Assembly: GCA_011319805.1 (NCBI GenBank)
Contig: SJRY01000133.1
Location: 62,001-126,000, forward strand
From: Macrocybe gigantea
Lineage: Eukaryota > Basidiomycota > Agaricomycetes > Agaricales > Callistosporiaceae
DNA length: 64,000 bases
Direction: 5' to 3'
Shown here: positions 22,828 through 35,213 of the stretch, piece after piece
Layout of the letters: each line of letters begins with the position of its first letter
Position numbering within the stretch: the first letter of the stretch is position 1
Program-made: the position numbers and the translations under genes
The notes under the pieces: model-generated
What the model saw: the letters and a program-made list of their open reading frames with translations, nothing else
Database searches by the model: none
What the model was told of the DNA's origin: nothing

Positions 22828-24123
22828 ATGACTTGTCTCATAGCACTGCGACGCTCGGTCATACTCCCACAAGAACTTGTTGACGCGATCGTAGACAATC
22901 TCCGTTTCGACTTTTACGCGCTCAAGTCTTGCAGCCTTGTATGCCAAAGCTTCCTCGCTTCTGCGCGCCGCCATCTCTTCCGAAGACTACGCCTTACTCA
23001 GCTTAATGCTGACTCCCAGCTCAAGCTCTTGTCTACCCCTTCGACTTTGCGGGTTCATGTGCGACACGTCGAAATCCATAATTCGAACAAGACCTCGTTG
23101 GACTTGGTCATCCCGGAGCTGGTCCGTTGCCTAAGCGAGGCCGGGGCCAACGAACCCCTCGTTAACTCTAGAGTGACTTATCTATCCATTTCTGGGAACG
23201 GCACGCTAGTTCCGAAGGCTAGTCGGCTCGCGTTGGACGCCTTTCGATCCCTCGTTTACCTGAAGCTGGAGGATAGCGCTTTTGGCCGATTTGCACACGC
23301 TCAAGCCTTAATCTGCTCCTTTCCTAGCTTGGAGATACTCCATCTAGTCGAAAAGAGGTCATCGTTGTTTCTTGACCTGCCTTCATCCGCAGAGAAGGCA
23401 GCTTCTGCGTTACCCAGTCGACCGATGACTTCCACAGTACGGCTAATTCCACCAGCTCGTTTGAAGAACGTATCGCTTGACTGCAGAAAGCCGAGAATTC
23501 TCGATTGGTTTCTTTCGCTCTCGCCTGTCCACCTCTTGACCACTCTTTTGCTTCATAACATCTCTATCGAAGAACTCCCTTCTATCAATCGTTACGTCCA
23601 AGCGACAAGGGAGACATTAACGCAAATCTCACTGAAGCCACGCGAATCCCATCTCATAACGCTTGAATCTGCAGGTGAGCAGTGGCCCATACTACGTCAA
23701 TCAGTCGAAAATTTGATTCCAATGTTGGCTTCAGACCAAAGCTCCGCAGTGGGCTTCTTTCGTCATATCGACCTATCACGGAATGACCAGCTCCGCCACG
23801 TCGAGCTTTTCATTTTGGGTTGGACTTCCGATTTCGAAGACCTGCCGGATGTCCTTCGACAGCTCCTCTCCACGAACCCCCGTCTGGAGGATATCACGCT
23901 CTCATTCGAATATGCTCTATACTATGACCCCAGGGTCCGTCCTGGCGATAACGTGGGGGTTTGGGTCATGCTTGACAAACTGCTCGCGGAAGCACGTCGA
24001 CAGCGGTCCTTGAGGTTGACGCTCACGCCATTCTTCTCCTACACCCATGCAATGCGGCTGCTGCCTCAGTGCAGCTGGAGGGATGTCCTCCAAGTGGAAT
24101 CTTCTGTTGAGCGTACGCATTAA
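22828..24123 (+). CDS. F-box-like / leucine-rich protein, single exon
   Basis: A 431-residue intronless frame. The N-terminus has an F-box-like helix set (LPQELVDAIVDNLRFDFYALKSCSLVCQSF broken over residues 13-43, then RRHLFRRLRL), the standard opening of the large basidiomycete F-box-like family. The remainder shows irregular leucine-rich repeats (VTYLSISGNG, LVYLKLEDSAF, LEILHLVEK, LTTLLLHNISIEELP, LEDITLSFEYAL) that would form a solenoid. Likely a substrate receptor for an SCF ligase; partner unknown. The ATG at 22828 is the first after the TATA box. Confidence 0.85.
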   Translation: MTCLIALRRSVILPQELVDAIVDNLRFDFYALKSCSLVCQSFLASARRHLFRRLRLTQLNADSQLKLLSTPSTLRVHVRHVEIHNSNKTSLDLVIPELVRCLSEAGANEPLVNSRVTYLSISGNGTLVPKASRLALDAFRSLVYLKLEDSAFGRFAHAQALICSFPSLEILHLVEKRSSLFLDLPSSAEKAASALPSRPMTSTVRLIPPARLKNVSLDCRKPRILDWFLSLSPVHLLTTLLLHNISIEELPSINRYVQATRETLTQISLKPRESHLITLESAGEQWPILRQSVENLIPMLASDQSSAVGFFRHIDLSRNDQLRHVELFILGWTSDFEDLPDVLRQLLSTNPRLEDITLSFEYALYYDPRVRPGDNVGVWVMLDKLLAEARRQRSLRLTLTPFFSYTHAMRLLPQCSWRDVLQVESSVERTH

Positions 24124-24583
24124 TGTACACTTCCGGATCGCTTATTTAATAGCTTGGGCTCGACGATTTAGCAAACAACATGTAGTCGTAGCATGCTGCA
24201 CTCTAATCGTAACTTTTGCGACCTTCAGCCTGAACTTCAGTATACCAAAGGAATGATCAAGCTCGGAATAGTGCAAGCCACCGAAAGGAGTAGGGAAGAT
24301 ATAGCGGAAGCCATCGGTAAAGTCGATTGCTAGGTTAGATGTTATAACGTCTTACACCACAATATCCATATCAATCTCAAACAGGCCGCTCAAACTCGTA
24401 CTTGTGAGTAGGGGTTGGGTCTTGGCCGGGTACGGGTACGAGTAGATGCAAGATTACCCACGCGTAACCCGTGTCGAACACTAGAGAAGACGGGCTGGCC
24501 TGCCACGAGTCGGATCGATGCTCACCTGACTCAGCTCAAAGCCAATGGCGAAATCCATGGCTTGCTGATAATCAGGTCCCTCC

Positions 24584-26133
24584 ATGGATAAGCCCAACGT
24601 ACGTCTAGCAAGACCTCCTTTCGACCGCGCCAAGGCGGATCTAGTGCTTCGAACGTGCGATGGCGTCGACTTTCGCGTTTTCAAGACCATTCTTGCTGTC
24701 GCCTCGCCTGTCTTCGAGGACATGTTTTCTTTACCACAATCGGGGCTCGACGCCACGGTTCCAGACGAAGACATATCAGACGAAAGGGCCGCGATCGTTC
24801 CCGTTAGCGAACATAGTCAAGTCATTGATAGCTTGCTGCGCCTGTGCTATCCCATCCAGCCACCCCTGTTCACTGATTTGAAGCACACTGCGCAGGTCTT
24901 AGAAGCTTCCTTGAAGTATCAAATGGATGAGCTCACGACGATAATGAAGCGCAACCTCCGGGGTTTCATTGCAAACAACCCTTTAGAAGTTTTTGTCATT
25001 GCGCATCAATTGGGTCTGGTAATGGAAGAAAAAGAGAGCAAGGAGACATGGGCAAATCAACCCGCCATGAATCTCAGTCACTACAAACAGAATGGCCACG
25101 CACCATAGAGGCAAGGAGTTATATAGGAGAAATGAGGAATATTTCTGCGGGAGCTTGGTTCCGATTTCTGAAGGATTGCCGGGACGCGTCGTCGTTTCAT
25201 TCACTGTATTATGGATTTTATGGGAGTACTTGGTCCTTCATGGGCCCTCAAGCGAAGGTCATTACCACACCTCTTCTTCCCACCAGCGCGAACCCACCCT
25301 CTTTCGGTCATTATGGCGATGCGAATCTCATCGTCCGATCTTCGGACGGCGTCGAATTCCGAATCCATCGGCTTATCATTTCATTAGCCTCGACCAACAA
25401 TTTGTCTGGGACGCACATCGAGGAGCGAGAGAACGCCCTTCCCCAGATAACACTACAAGAAAAGAGTGACGTACTAGGTCGTCTCCTGCACCTCTGCTAT
25501 CCCATAGAAAGTCCAGATATCGCGAATCTCGACATGGCGTACAGCATTCTGCAAGCGGCGAAGAAATATGGCATGACAAAACCGGCTCAAGCAGCCGAAG
25601 AAAGCCTAGCAAGGCACATCCAATCGAGCCCCGTTCGCGCATTCGTTATTGCGGTCATGAACGGTTGGAAGGAGGTAGCGACAGAGGCTGCAAGATGCAC
25701 AATTCCGATCGCAATCGCGGACGTCTATGTTTCAGAGATGGAAACCGTTTCAGCCGAAGTTTATTTTCATCTCCTCAGATATCGACATGAATGCCGACGT
25801 GTACTGTCGACGAAAATGCATCTCACCAGGTCCGATTGGGAGAGCTTTCCGAACGGTTTATCTGCGTTGACGTTGCATGACCTCGCATTGGCCTCAATCA
25901 CCAAGCGTTGGCGCCAGTTTGCTCACAAATATGAGATCTCGTCGGTCTTGAGGGATTTTGCCAAACATTATGACGAGCTGACAAAAGCTATTGAGCAAGT
26001 GAGTATTCCATCGCGTCAAAAGACATGATAAGTCTAGGATCTGAAATGCTTACAGGTGGAGCTCACGCTAGATGTCGGAAAAGCTTTCTACTATTCGCAT
26101 ACTTCCTATGTCAAGCCCAACCAGAGATCATAG
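24584..26133 (+). CDS. double BTB/POZ domain protein
   Basis: Exons 24584-25018, 25078-25998, 26056-26133 with introns of 59 and 57 bp (GTAATG...CTCAG and GTGAGT...TACAG); the product is 477 residues. The first BTB starts at ADLVLRTCDGVDFRVFK and the second at DANLIVRSSDGVEFRIH; each is followed by LLRLCYP or LLHLCYP and a BACK-like helical part. These repeats are clear internal copies. Two-BTB proteins of this type are common in Agaricomycetes and may act as adaptors for Cul3 ligases, though that is inference. Reading straight through the first intron would need a frameshift; the intron fits better. Confidence 0.85.
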
Positions 26134-27807
26134 GCAAAATCAGAAATTCAGTGATAAAATTTCGATACTATATCTGAGAGGGAGAATCCAGCACGGTTCT
26201 GTTCGTCAGACGTTTGAATACGTCGTATACACCGTAAATAGGAGCATAATGCGGAAAGATGCTCACGGATGGCATAGCGCCCTCCTAGACGAGTAAGTTG
26301 TGGCCCCATGCCGTCACCTCTGTGTTACAAGATTGCATGGGCGCTCTGTCGGTGGTCATTGCCATAGGCGTAGAAGAGGGAACGTAGCAAACATCCTCGG
26401 CTGTTGCAGGTGACGGTCGTCAACAGAGGCAAGCAGTACTCGGCCATTCCATTTCGCCTCCATCTGCGCACTCTCCCTTCCATATTCACGGCCACTTGTC
26501 GCAAAGGTTTGCTCTGGAGCTGGTCGCGGTCCTCGACGTTGACGTGGAATTGACAAGATGCAGGCGCTGTTGCGAAACCGATAGAAATTCGAAACATAAC
26601 TTGCGATAACGAAAACGAAATATACGGCCTGCCAGTTGGGGCTAGACGTTGGATGGCAATAGAAGCCCTTCGTGCCTCGCTTTTATCCCTCTTTCTTGAC
26701 TCGGCTTGGGATGGACTCGCTGCTGCTTTGCGTCCCGAGGGAATCTCTCAGACTGCTTTGAAAGTACTCTCCTGTTGTTAATCCCGACGGGATTGGAACT
26801 CTGCTTCGGGCATCCAGTCTGAAATTTTTAGCACCCACGACTCAGCCCATTATCTGATGTCTCGGGAGTGGATTCACCTCGAACGCAACCAGCGGTGCCT
26901 CTTTTCGGACAAGCTTGACGCTGTTCTCGCCCAGGCTTCATTACTTTTCGAAGATGCTTTTTGCAGCCCAAGGGTCATTGGTACGAAGGAAGTTAACACC
27001 GAGTGAACGAATACAATTGGATCATTGATGAATCGCTTTAACTTCGGGCTTTTCTGTATGCGGTGCGAGAGTCAAGTCCTGCAGATTATCAGGCGGACAA
27101 AATTTTAGGGAAATCTGAAGCGGCATGTACCCGTCCTTTGCTCCGAGCTGGCGCTGCAGATATCTTATTGGTTGCCTGTCGACTTCATTGTCAATAAATG
27201 GTCGACGACGTCACTGAAGTTGTCTTGGCTCATCGTGAAGTGCGAAATTCTAGTTCCGCCTTCGTCGTCGGGTCCGGTGACATGAAAGCAGCTTGTACAT
27301 GAATTTGCCTTCTCTTGTGTCTTTAAATGACTCTATGTCTCGCAATAGTCGTATGCTCGGACGGCATTGTTGACAGGTAGTCCTAACGGGATACTTGGCA
27401 GGCGAGGAAATGATCACTACAAGCGTTTGCAATGGAATGCTTCTATTCCTAGCCTAAATTGAACCCTATACAAGATTCGGATTTTTGACTGCGGCACTAC
27501 GGGTTGCCCGACACTGCTTTTCCTCACCTTTGCCTTTCGCCTCCTTGTTTCGGAAGCACTGATGAATGCGATCTGCTAATGGAAAAGGTGAACCTCTGTC
27601 GTCTGACCCGGAACTTTGACCCACGATTCCACCCACAGATTAACCGTGTGGCCGGTGGTCATTTTATTTACATTGTTTCCCGTTGTTCTTCTCGATTGTG
27701 GCCACTCGTCATGTTGATTCTTGTCACATTGTGACCATACTTAAACCCACAGTTCAAATCGTTAAACAACTCAACTCTCATCCTTCATCGCCTACTTCGT
27801 CGCCATC
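26134..27807. other. long intergenic, no confident gene
   Basis: Only short frames. A plus-strand stretch near 26870-27005 (SREWIHLERNQRC...) looks protein-like for about 40 codons but has no continuation, and may be relic coding sequence. Confidence 0.35.
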
Positions 27808-29027
27808 ATGGCTATCCCGGAGCTTCCCCTCGAGCTCTACGACGAAATCATCGACCATATCGACCCCTCGAAGTACCGCTCCACCTTGAGATCCTGTGCA
27901 CGGGTCTGCAGCGTTTTCCGCGTCTTTGCCCAGCGCCGTCTCTTTTCCACGATTTTATTTCGGCTCGGGAATTACGTCCGCGGGCATCGACGAAGTGACC
28001 ACGTCCTTCGAAAACGCGATGAGCGCGTTTTGAACGCCATGCTGTCCAATCCGGTCCTCGCTAACAATGTGCGACACATCATTTTCAATTGCAACGCCTA
28101 CACAAGGGCGGACATGGGACAGGTGCTCCTCGGACAGGCGCTGGCGCGTTTAGGTCCCAGTTTGCGAAATATACGGAAACTGACGTTTAGGAATTGCCAA
28201 TCATCTCATTTACTAACGTGTTGCGTCCCTTTCTTCGATGCAATATCCTGCCACCACGGTCTGGAAAGTGTGAAATTTGTGGCAGTCAGAGAACTTCATT
28301 CCCACTATATCACGGCCTTTCCCAACGTCAGAGAGATCTCCTTTGATTATTGCAGCATTGTTGACTGGTCTTGGCAACCATACGAGATCGATCCCGCGCG
28401 CTTTCATTCGTTGTGCATCCGCGAACCCGAACCGAGTCTTCTAAAGTTCCTTTTTCAACCTTACAGGGAATCGAAGATCGTGAATTTAGACGTGAATTTT
28501 AGTTTGAACTTGATTCAAGGTAGGTGACATTATGGCGCACCCTATAATGCATGCATATCTCACCAGCACCCTCAGATATCGATATTGTCGAGCTGTCCTC
28601 GCTTACTTCGTTGACGTTCGAATACGATAAAGTCAGCTCCCTCGACCACATCGCGAGCATCCAGTCGTTGCCGTATCTCGAATACTTGGAACATCTATGC
28701 ATCAAGATTCCTTGGTGGGCCTTGGACGAGTTTAGGCGCTATTACTTTGGCAAGTGTCTCCAACCAGGCTGCGGCCGCACTCACGCCATCGCGATCGACC
28801 TGTATCGCCACTTGAAATTACAACCTTGTCTCGAGTTCATCCACTCAATCGCAGACTCCCTCACGCGTCTCCGTACCTTTACGCTAGAACTCCCTTACAC
28901 GCTACTGTATGAATGGTATGAATGCACCCGTCGTGCACTTACCATGATTCTCGAAGCGGCGCTACGGGACCTAACCGATCGCAGAGTACGCATGATAGTT
29001 CGGCAGGAGGACGGGGATTCCAACTAG
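27808..29027 (+). CDS. F-box-like protein, two exons
   Basis: Exons 27808-28519 and 28567-29027 with a 47-bp intron; 390 residues. The N-terminus (IPELPLELYDEIIDHIDPSK, then LRSCARVCSVFRVFAQRRLF) is the F-box-like start seen throughout basidiomycete families. The body has weak leucine-rich repeats (LRNIRKLTFRNC, VREISFDYCSI, LTSLTFEYDKV, LEYLEHLCIKI). It is unlike the F-box/LRR gene at 22828 outside the N-terminus, so it is not a recent duplicate. Role as an SCF receptor is inferred. Confidence 0.82.
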
Positions 29028-29263
29028 TATTTTGATTATGAAGAAGATTTGCTCTGCCTGTACTATTATTAGGTGTCATCCTGAATGTGTACCGTCAACC
29101 GATCATATACGTTGCGCGGTGTCACCAGGCCGTTATCTTGAGCAGGCGGCAATGAAAATCGTGTTCAAAGACTTGTATGATTGGGTCAATGTATGATGGG
29201 TATAAAGGTTATGAACGACTGTACTACTGAGATAAAACCGAGAAGATAAAAAGAAAACAGATA

Positions 29264-32200
29264 CTATGATGTTAGCGTCAGCTCCGAAAGTGTTGTAGAA
29301 GTAGTCGAGAACCGCAAGTGGTCTGATTTGAGACCGTTTTCACCGCTGTCCCCGCCGATGTGAAGAGTTCCGCCGGCTCTGGCGCTCCGTTCCAACAAGT
29401 CGTCCCATTTCTCCAACTTTTGCTTTTCGGTCAGATTCCACTTGTCCTTCCCTCCATCTCTCCAATCGGACTCGTCCGCCTTTGCGCCCTTGTGTCTCGA
29501 TTTATCCTTGTGCTTCTTCCTGCCTCGTTCCTTTGCCTCGTCGACCTTGTCTTTCCCAAACATCAATTTCTTCCTCCGATCCTTTTCTCTATCTTCATCT
29601 CCGTCTTTCCCTCTGTCCTTTTCTCTGATAGGATCAATGAGAGGGTATTCGGAATCAGCGAACAAGGGCGACAGGGCAGGTAACTGTGGCAGAGGTTCTA
29701 GGCCAGCCACGGCCACAAAAAGGGAAGCGCGCGGCGACGGGTGCCTTCGCTGCGATGGCGGCGAGGACGAAACGTTCCGTCGATTTGACGCGCCAGAGTG
29801 GCTGACCGGTTCGGAAATGCCAGTCGACGATCGAGCAAGAATCGGGACGGGTCGAGTCGCATATGAAGCGGTGAATCGAGCGTCGCGCCGACCGCTTTCA
29901 GAGTGCTTCTGATAGTGATACTTGTGTTGAAGCTCCAGCGCAGTGGGGCGCGAAGGCAAAGACATCCCTGGCACTGCGTGCATCACCTCCCGATCGGGCG
30001 ACTCGTTGTGGATCGGAGCTCTGGAAGCGCCAGCACTTCCGACACTGTCCGAGGTCGGCACAGGAGCGACACGACCTGTTCGGGATCCGGTCCCTCTCGG
30101 ACGAGGTGGCGGAGGGAGAGAAAAATGATCGCGCTGGACTTGACGATGAGAACGACGAAAATCCACAGCACTATTGTCAGTGAAAAGAGAATTAAAAGCT
30201 GCACCGTCAGCCGATGCAGTCGAGGACGCGGCAGTCGTAAGATTATACTTGTTCGTGGTATCCGATGTACGAGTATGGGTATCCGTCGTCATGGGCGTCG
30301 ATGATGATGATGTTTGTGATATAGATAGCTGTAGATGACGTTGTGCGGCGTGACTGGCGTTGAGGAGCGTGTTCGAGGGAAACAACGAACTGCGAGGAAG
30401 GTGATTGCGGCGGATGGAGTCGTCGTCAGCACGGACGAGGAGGAATTCTTCGTGTCTGTCGATGGCCGTCGGGAGAAAAATTGTTGACCGGGTTTCGACC
30501 GAGAACGAAGGGATGAGCGGGGACCCAGACACGTCGTAGTCCTTGCTGTTGCCCTCCTCGCTGTCATCTCCATAGAGATCATCCATACCACCTTCTCCGG
30601 TCCGTGATTCCAGGTCCAGAAAGTCGTTATTGTCATGGTCGTAATCGTAATCATGCTCGTCATCAAGATCGTTGCCCGGAAAGGGAGGACGGTGCGACGT
30701 CGGCTCGTTGGGAGGAAACGAGGAAGCGGACGATCCGGACGGCAAGCCCCCGTCAAACTCTCCCGCGCCATCGCTCTTCTCCGTTCGCTTGCTGGTGCTT
30801 CGACGCATAGCCGGCGCGATGGCCGCGTCTCGCTTCCGCGGCGGAAAGGGCAGAGATCTGTACTCCACCGACGGAGTGTCCCGCTGGACGGCCCATACGT
30901 CGGAGGAGGAGGAGGACGGCTTGCTGCCAAGCCTGGCATCGGGCCCCACATCCAGTTTCAGCTTCGCCCTCGTCTTCGAGTCGATCGCAGAGTCTTTTGC
31001 CCGACCCGTCTCCTCGGTGGCCTTCTCAGGCAAGGACGCGGACGATCCGACAGCGCCAGGACCGCGACTTTCAGCGTTATCAAGGTCAGCATGGAGCTTG
31101 TGCAGCTCGCTGGGGGTATGATGTGCTTCTCCAAGCCAAACTCGTAGTACGTGGTGGCGGACGGCGGCGTGCTGGAGCCTCTGCCCGCGACGAGGGACGA
31201 AGACGAGGAGGTCAAGGGCCCGTTGCCGAACCTAGCGCCAGCGCCCTTGTCGCCGCCGCCGCCGCTTTTGCCCGAGCCGCTCCAGTTCATCCACCCGCTC
31301 GGGCTCAAAGCGCGCGTGGGCGACGGCAGAGCGATGGAAGACGACCTCTTGCCGAGCTTGAAGCCCAACCCCGCAAGAGACGGCTTCCGCCTTAGCGCGC
31401 TCGGCTGCGCTGGGGGGACGGCTGCTGCAGTGGCGGTGGCAGGCGCAGAGGTCGCGTGGGGAGACGACAGAGGTTGTTGGGCGGGCGAGGTCTGCGGCCT
31501 GGCGGACTGTGATCGCTTGACGGAAGACGCGTAGCCGGGCGAGGACTTTGAGCTGGAGACAGCAGAAGGAGACGTGGTGACGGAGGAAGGAGAGTTGTGC
31601 AGCACAAAGGCGGGCGTGCCGGTCGACTTTGAGCGCTTGGGGATGCTCGCGGACATGCTCTGAACGCGATTTTTCGGCTGAAAAGGCGCCGCGAAGGGCG
31701 AGCCCGAGGCGTACTCGGCGTATCGGGCGCCGGCATGGCCGTCTGCGGACATGGCCTTTTTCGAGTCGACGACTGCGACGCCCCTGGGCAGCACGGGCAC
31801 AGGCGGCGTGCCGCGTCCGCCGGTCCTCCAGTACGGAGAGGGCAGCGGGGGAGGAGAAGGCATGGGTGACGAGTCCTCGCTCTGCGCGTTGTGGGGACGA
31901 TGATGATGATGGTGATGGTACTTGTCGCGCAAGCCGCCCGTGCTGATCCGCTTGACAAGCTTCCAGATCTTCTTGCCGCTCCCGCTCGGGGTGGACGGGG
32001 CGGTAGCGCTGGCCGCGGCGTAGTCGGCAGAGGTTCGACCGCCAGGCGGTTCGGACCTCCGCGCCTTGAGCTTCTTCTCCTTGTCGTTGACGAGCTTGAC
32101 GTCGCCCGGGCCGTCCTTCGGCTTGCCCTCGTCCCCGCGCACCTTTTCGTCGCTGCCGTTCCCAGGACTCGACAGCGCCGTAGAGCGCTTCCACCTCCCA

Positions 32201-32588
32201 GACACCTTCCTCGTCAGGCTCTTTGCAAACCCGCCAGCAGCGCTCACGACAACACCACCGCCACCACCGGCATCCGCGTCACGCTCTCTCGAATGCGCGT
32301 CGTGCCGGCCGCCCTTGACGCCCTTGCGCACCGCGACGAGGCTCGACTCTGACGACATGGCGCCGCGCGCGGGACCCAATCGGGCTCCGAAACCGCCACC
32401 CAGGTACACGTACGCGCCGGAACTCGGAACGTCCGCGCCAGCGCCAGCGACGGCAGCGGCGGCGGCGGCGTCATAGTCGTACTGAAAATCGCCAAACTCG
32501 CCCGCGCGGACGACGTGTCCGGCGGAGGAGCCGACGACGGTGTAGTATGGCTTGTGCGAGCCCGCACTGTCGTTGTCGCTGTCGCGCG

Positions 32589-32638
<50 letters not shown>

Positions 32639-34139
32639 TGCGTCGGCGCGTAGACGTGCGCTTGGCGGTGATGCGCTTTGGCGTCGTGCTTGATGCGCTC
32701 GGACACGGACGGGGCGGCGGAGGAGAGGGAGGACGAGGACGGCGACGAACCGAGCCTTGGGGTGCGCTTCTTGGTGAGCTTGTTGCGCCGTTCGTGGGTC
32801 GCGAGCGTGGTCGTGGCCGTGATGATCGTGGGCTTTTGGGCGCGGACCCGCGTGCCGGAGGTGAACGCGATGCTGGAGGCGTTGTCGTTGTCGTTGTCGT
32901 TGTCGCTGCTGCTGTTGAGCAGGCCGAGTCGCACTGAATCGGGCGTGGTTCTGCCGTCGTGGGGAACGACTTTGGATGACGAGCCTGGATGCGTCTGTGC
33001 ATAGCGTTTTCAGCGATGAGAAAAAAAAAATTTTTTTTGTTGGACTCGAGTGCTCACCGTCTGAGAGAAAGCGGGCCTGTTCTTGGTCGGCGTGACGTTC
33101 GTGTTCATGTTCATGTTCACGGGAGTCGTGGGTGTGACGGGGGAGGGAGGGAAAGAGGAAGGGTCATCGTCGGCCGCAGCAGCTGCCCGGCGGTATCGCT
33201 CTTGAAAAGCCTCCAGAGTATCCCGCCTGCCAAAGGTGCCTGAATAGCCCAAATAGCCCACCTGGTGCGCGTGATTGCCGGAGTGCGGGATCGTGGTCGT
33301 CGCGGTCGTCGTGGCTGTTGTAGTTGCTAGGATGTCGTTCCGGTTCTGAACGCGCTCATGAGAATGTGGGCTCTGTCGCGGCGATAGCACGGCTGGGGAA
33401 GAGGAAGGTGATGATGATGATGGGGATGATGGGGATGGCGAAGAACGGTGAGAAGCGCGCAGAGAAGCCGGGATTCGCGAGGGAAGCTGAGATTGGGTGG
33501 GAGATGGTTGCGGATTGCGTTCTTCTCTGTGCGCGTGCTTGCGGTCGTCATGGAGCTCGAACGAATCGCGAACCGCAGCAGCACGACTCGACACATCAGC
33601 TGACGAAACGAAAGAACGAGTTTATAACCGCTCTCGATAAACGAATCCGGATGCCTCACCTCTGCTGCTGCCAGGACGCCGATCGGCCGTGGGGAACGCG
33701 GGGCTGTCAGGCGATCGCTGGACGTGCGTCGGCGGCGGTGCGGGTTTGGCCAGCAGGCGCTTCATGACGTCGAACTGGAGCGCGGGCGAGGGCGGGGGCG
33801 CAGCGTGGTGGCGGTGATCGTGGGGGTGGTGCGTTTGGGATGGCGATTCGGCAGAGGACGCGCGCGACGATCGCGAGCGGATGCGGCCCGGGCTGGGGCT
33901 GGTGCTCGGACGAGGGGGGACGGTGAGGCGTCGATCGTGGTGCCGGTGCTCTTTGTGGACATGGACGACGAGACGCTGATGGAGAGCTCTGCGCCGGACG
34001 TGGGCATCGACGTTGACGTCGAGGAGCGAGGACGTGAGATGGTGCAGCGCCTGGGCTTGCTTGGCACGGGCGGCGGAGGAGGAGGAGACTCTTGGACTGG
34101 CAGGAGCGGCGGCGGCTTGCGACGACCAGGGAACGGCAT
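29264..34139 (-). CDS. large low-complexity protein of unknown function (about 1,584 residues)
   Basis: Exons (minus): 33660-34139, 33058-33599, 29264-32994; introns 33600-33659 (60 bp) and 32995-33057 (63 bp). One base must be added in G6 at 33914-33919 and one in G5 at 31112-31116 (plus-strand view); both repairs satisfy exon phases, giving 1,584 residues. The protein is almost wholly disordered: Ser/Pro-rich blocks, a (Asp-Ala)n run, a His run (YHHHHHHRPH) and a basic Lys-rich C-terminus (KDKVDEAKERGRKKHKDKSRHKG). Short folded-looking islands are LQFDVMKRLLAKP and FGRRDTLEAFQERYRRAA. No family is recognised. Candidate roles such as polarity or septation scaffold are guesses only. Confidence 0.75.
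32591..32638 (+). repeat. hexanucleotide microsatellite (GCGTCT)7
   Basis: Seven perfect GCGTCT units followed by GCGTCG. On the minus strand it codes for the Asp-Ala repeat of the large low-complexity protein. Multiples of six keep frame, so length variation would only lengthen or shorten the repeat. Confidence 0.9.
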
Positions 34140-35213
34140 TTTAGAGGAGACGGGCTGGCGTGCTCAGAACGACTCGTTCGGACCGTTCTCCGTTCTGAAC
34201 CTTTGGCGCCCAAATCAGGCTCCACGTGTGCGTCGTCGAAAACGAGAAACACCTCTCTCGACGTCGACGTGCGTTTGGGTGTCGCAGAAGTGAAGCAGAA
34301 GCAGACTACAGGTATGTACGCAGTCTGACACAGACTTTCGATCAGGAACGAACGCGGAGGGCAGTATTGTTTTTTTTTAAAAACAAAAAAAAAAAAGAAA
34401 AAGAAATAAAGCTGCGTCGGCCGATTTTGTTTTTTTTCGGGGCCAGACGAGCAAGAGTTGGAAGGTTGTGAGCAAGGTGAAACAAACGAATGAATAAGGA
34501 CAGTGGCCAGCAACGTTTCAGGTGTTGTAGGACGAGACGAGAGAAAAAAGAGACCTGAGAAACACGACCGAGCTTTTTTTTTTCTCTTTTCCACCTGTCG
34601 TTCGTGCGTTTAGCCGACGCATCCGGGGAGCGGTCGTTCACCGTTTTGGGACCGTTGCGGAGCCCATGGACAGTGTCCTAAATCAGGCACTCTGGACCAT
34701 CTGTTGGGATCACGTGAAATGTTCCCTTGGCGACGGGTGCGTCAACTGTCACGACGGTTTTTCCAGTCTAAAGTACTTACAAGCAAGGCGACCCTCCCCT
34801 TGATTGTGGCACTGTCAATTTTTGTTCGATGACATCGGATGGGTGCGCCCTTGGTTCCATGGGGAATTTAGGAAGCAACGGCATGCAAGGTTAATATGCC
34901 CTGGGTCATACGGATCATGTCATTGAGCGGCGGCTGACGGACCAAGCATGCACAACTACAACACCATCACATGACAAACGCGACGGCGAAGAAGCCCAAA
35001 CAGGAGATTTGTTCACGGAACCCGTAAGCTGTGTTGGCTACCGGTCGCAGATCATCCCGAATGCAGGCGTGTCGCGTCGTAGAGTCACAGACACTGGTGC
35101 TACTTTCTTCGTAGTCTATTGGAATGCCAATTAATTACTGATACAGACAGGTGACGCTCATGCAATATACAGAAAAGGGGGTGAAAAGTGAAGGCCCAAA
35201 TAGAAATAATGAA
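34140..35213. other. upstream region of the low-complexity gene
   Basis: No coding frame supported. It has A/T-runs (about 34372-34410 and 34575-34587). A block near 34960-34985 (ACAACACCATCACATGACAA and following bases) recurs at about 37199-37226, showing that the promoter region was included in the partial duplication. Confidence 0.6.

Noticed and set aside
25019..25077. Frameshift between the two BTB halves
   Set aside because: A 59-bp intron (GTAATG...CTCAG) joins them in phase, so no indel is needed.
29360..33000. Many long plus-strand frames opposite the low-complexity gene
   Set aside because: They are mirror frames of a GC-rich, repetitive minus-strand gene whose exon phases agree.
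33019..33038. A-run/T-run as a regulatory element
   Set aside because: It lies inside a 63-bp intron of the low-complexity gene and has no other support.
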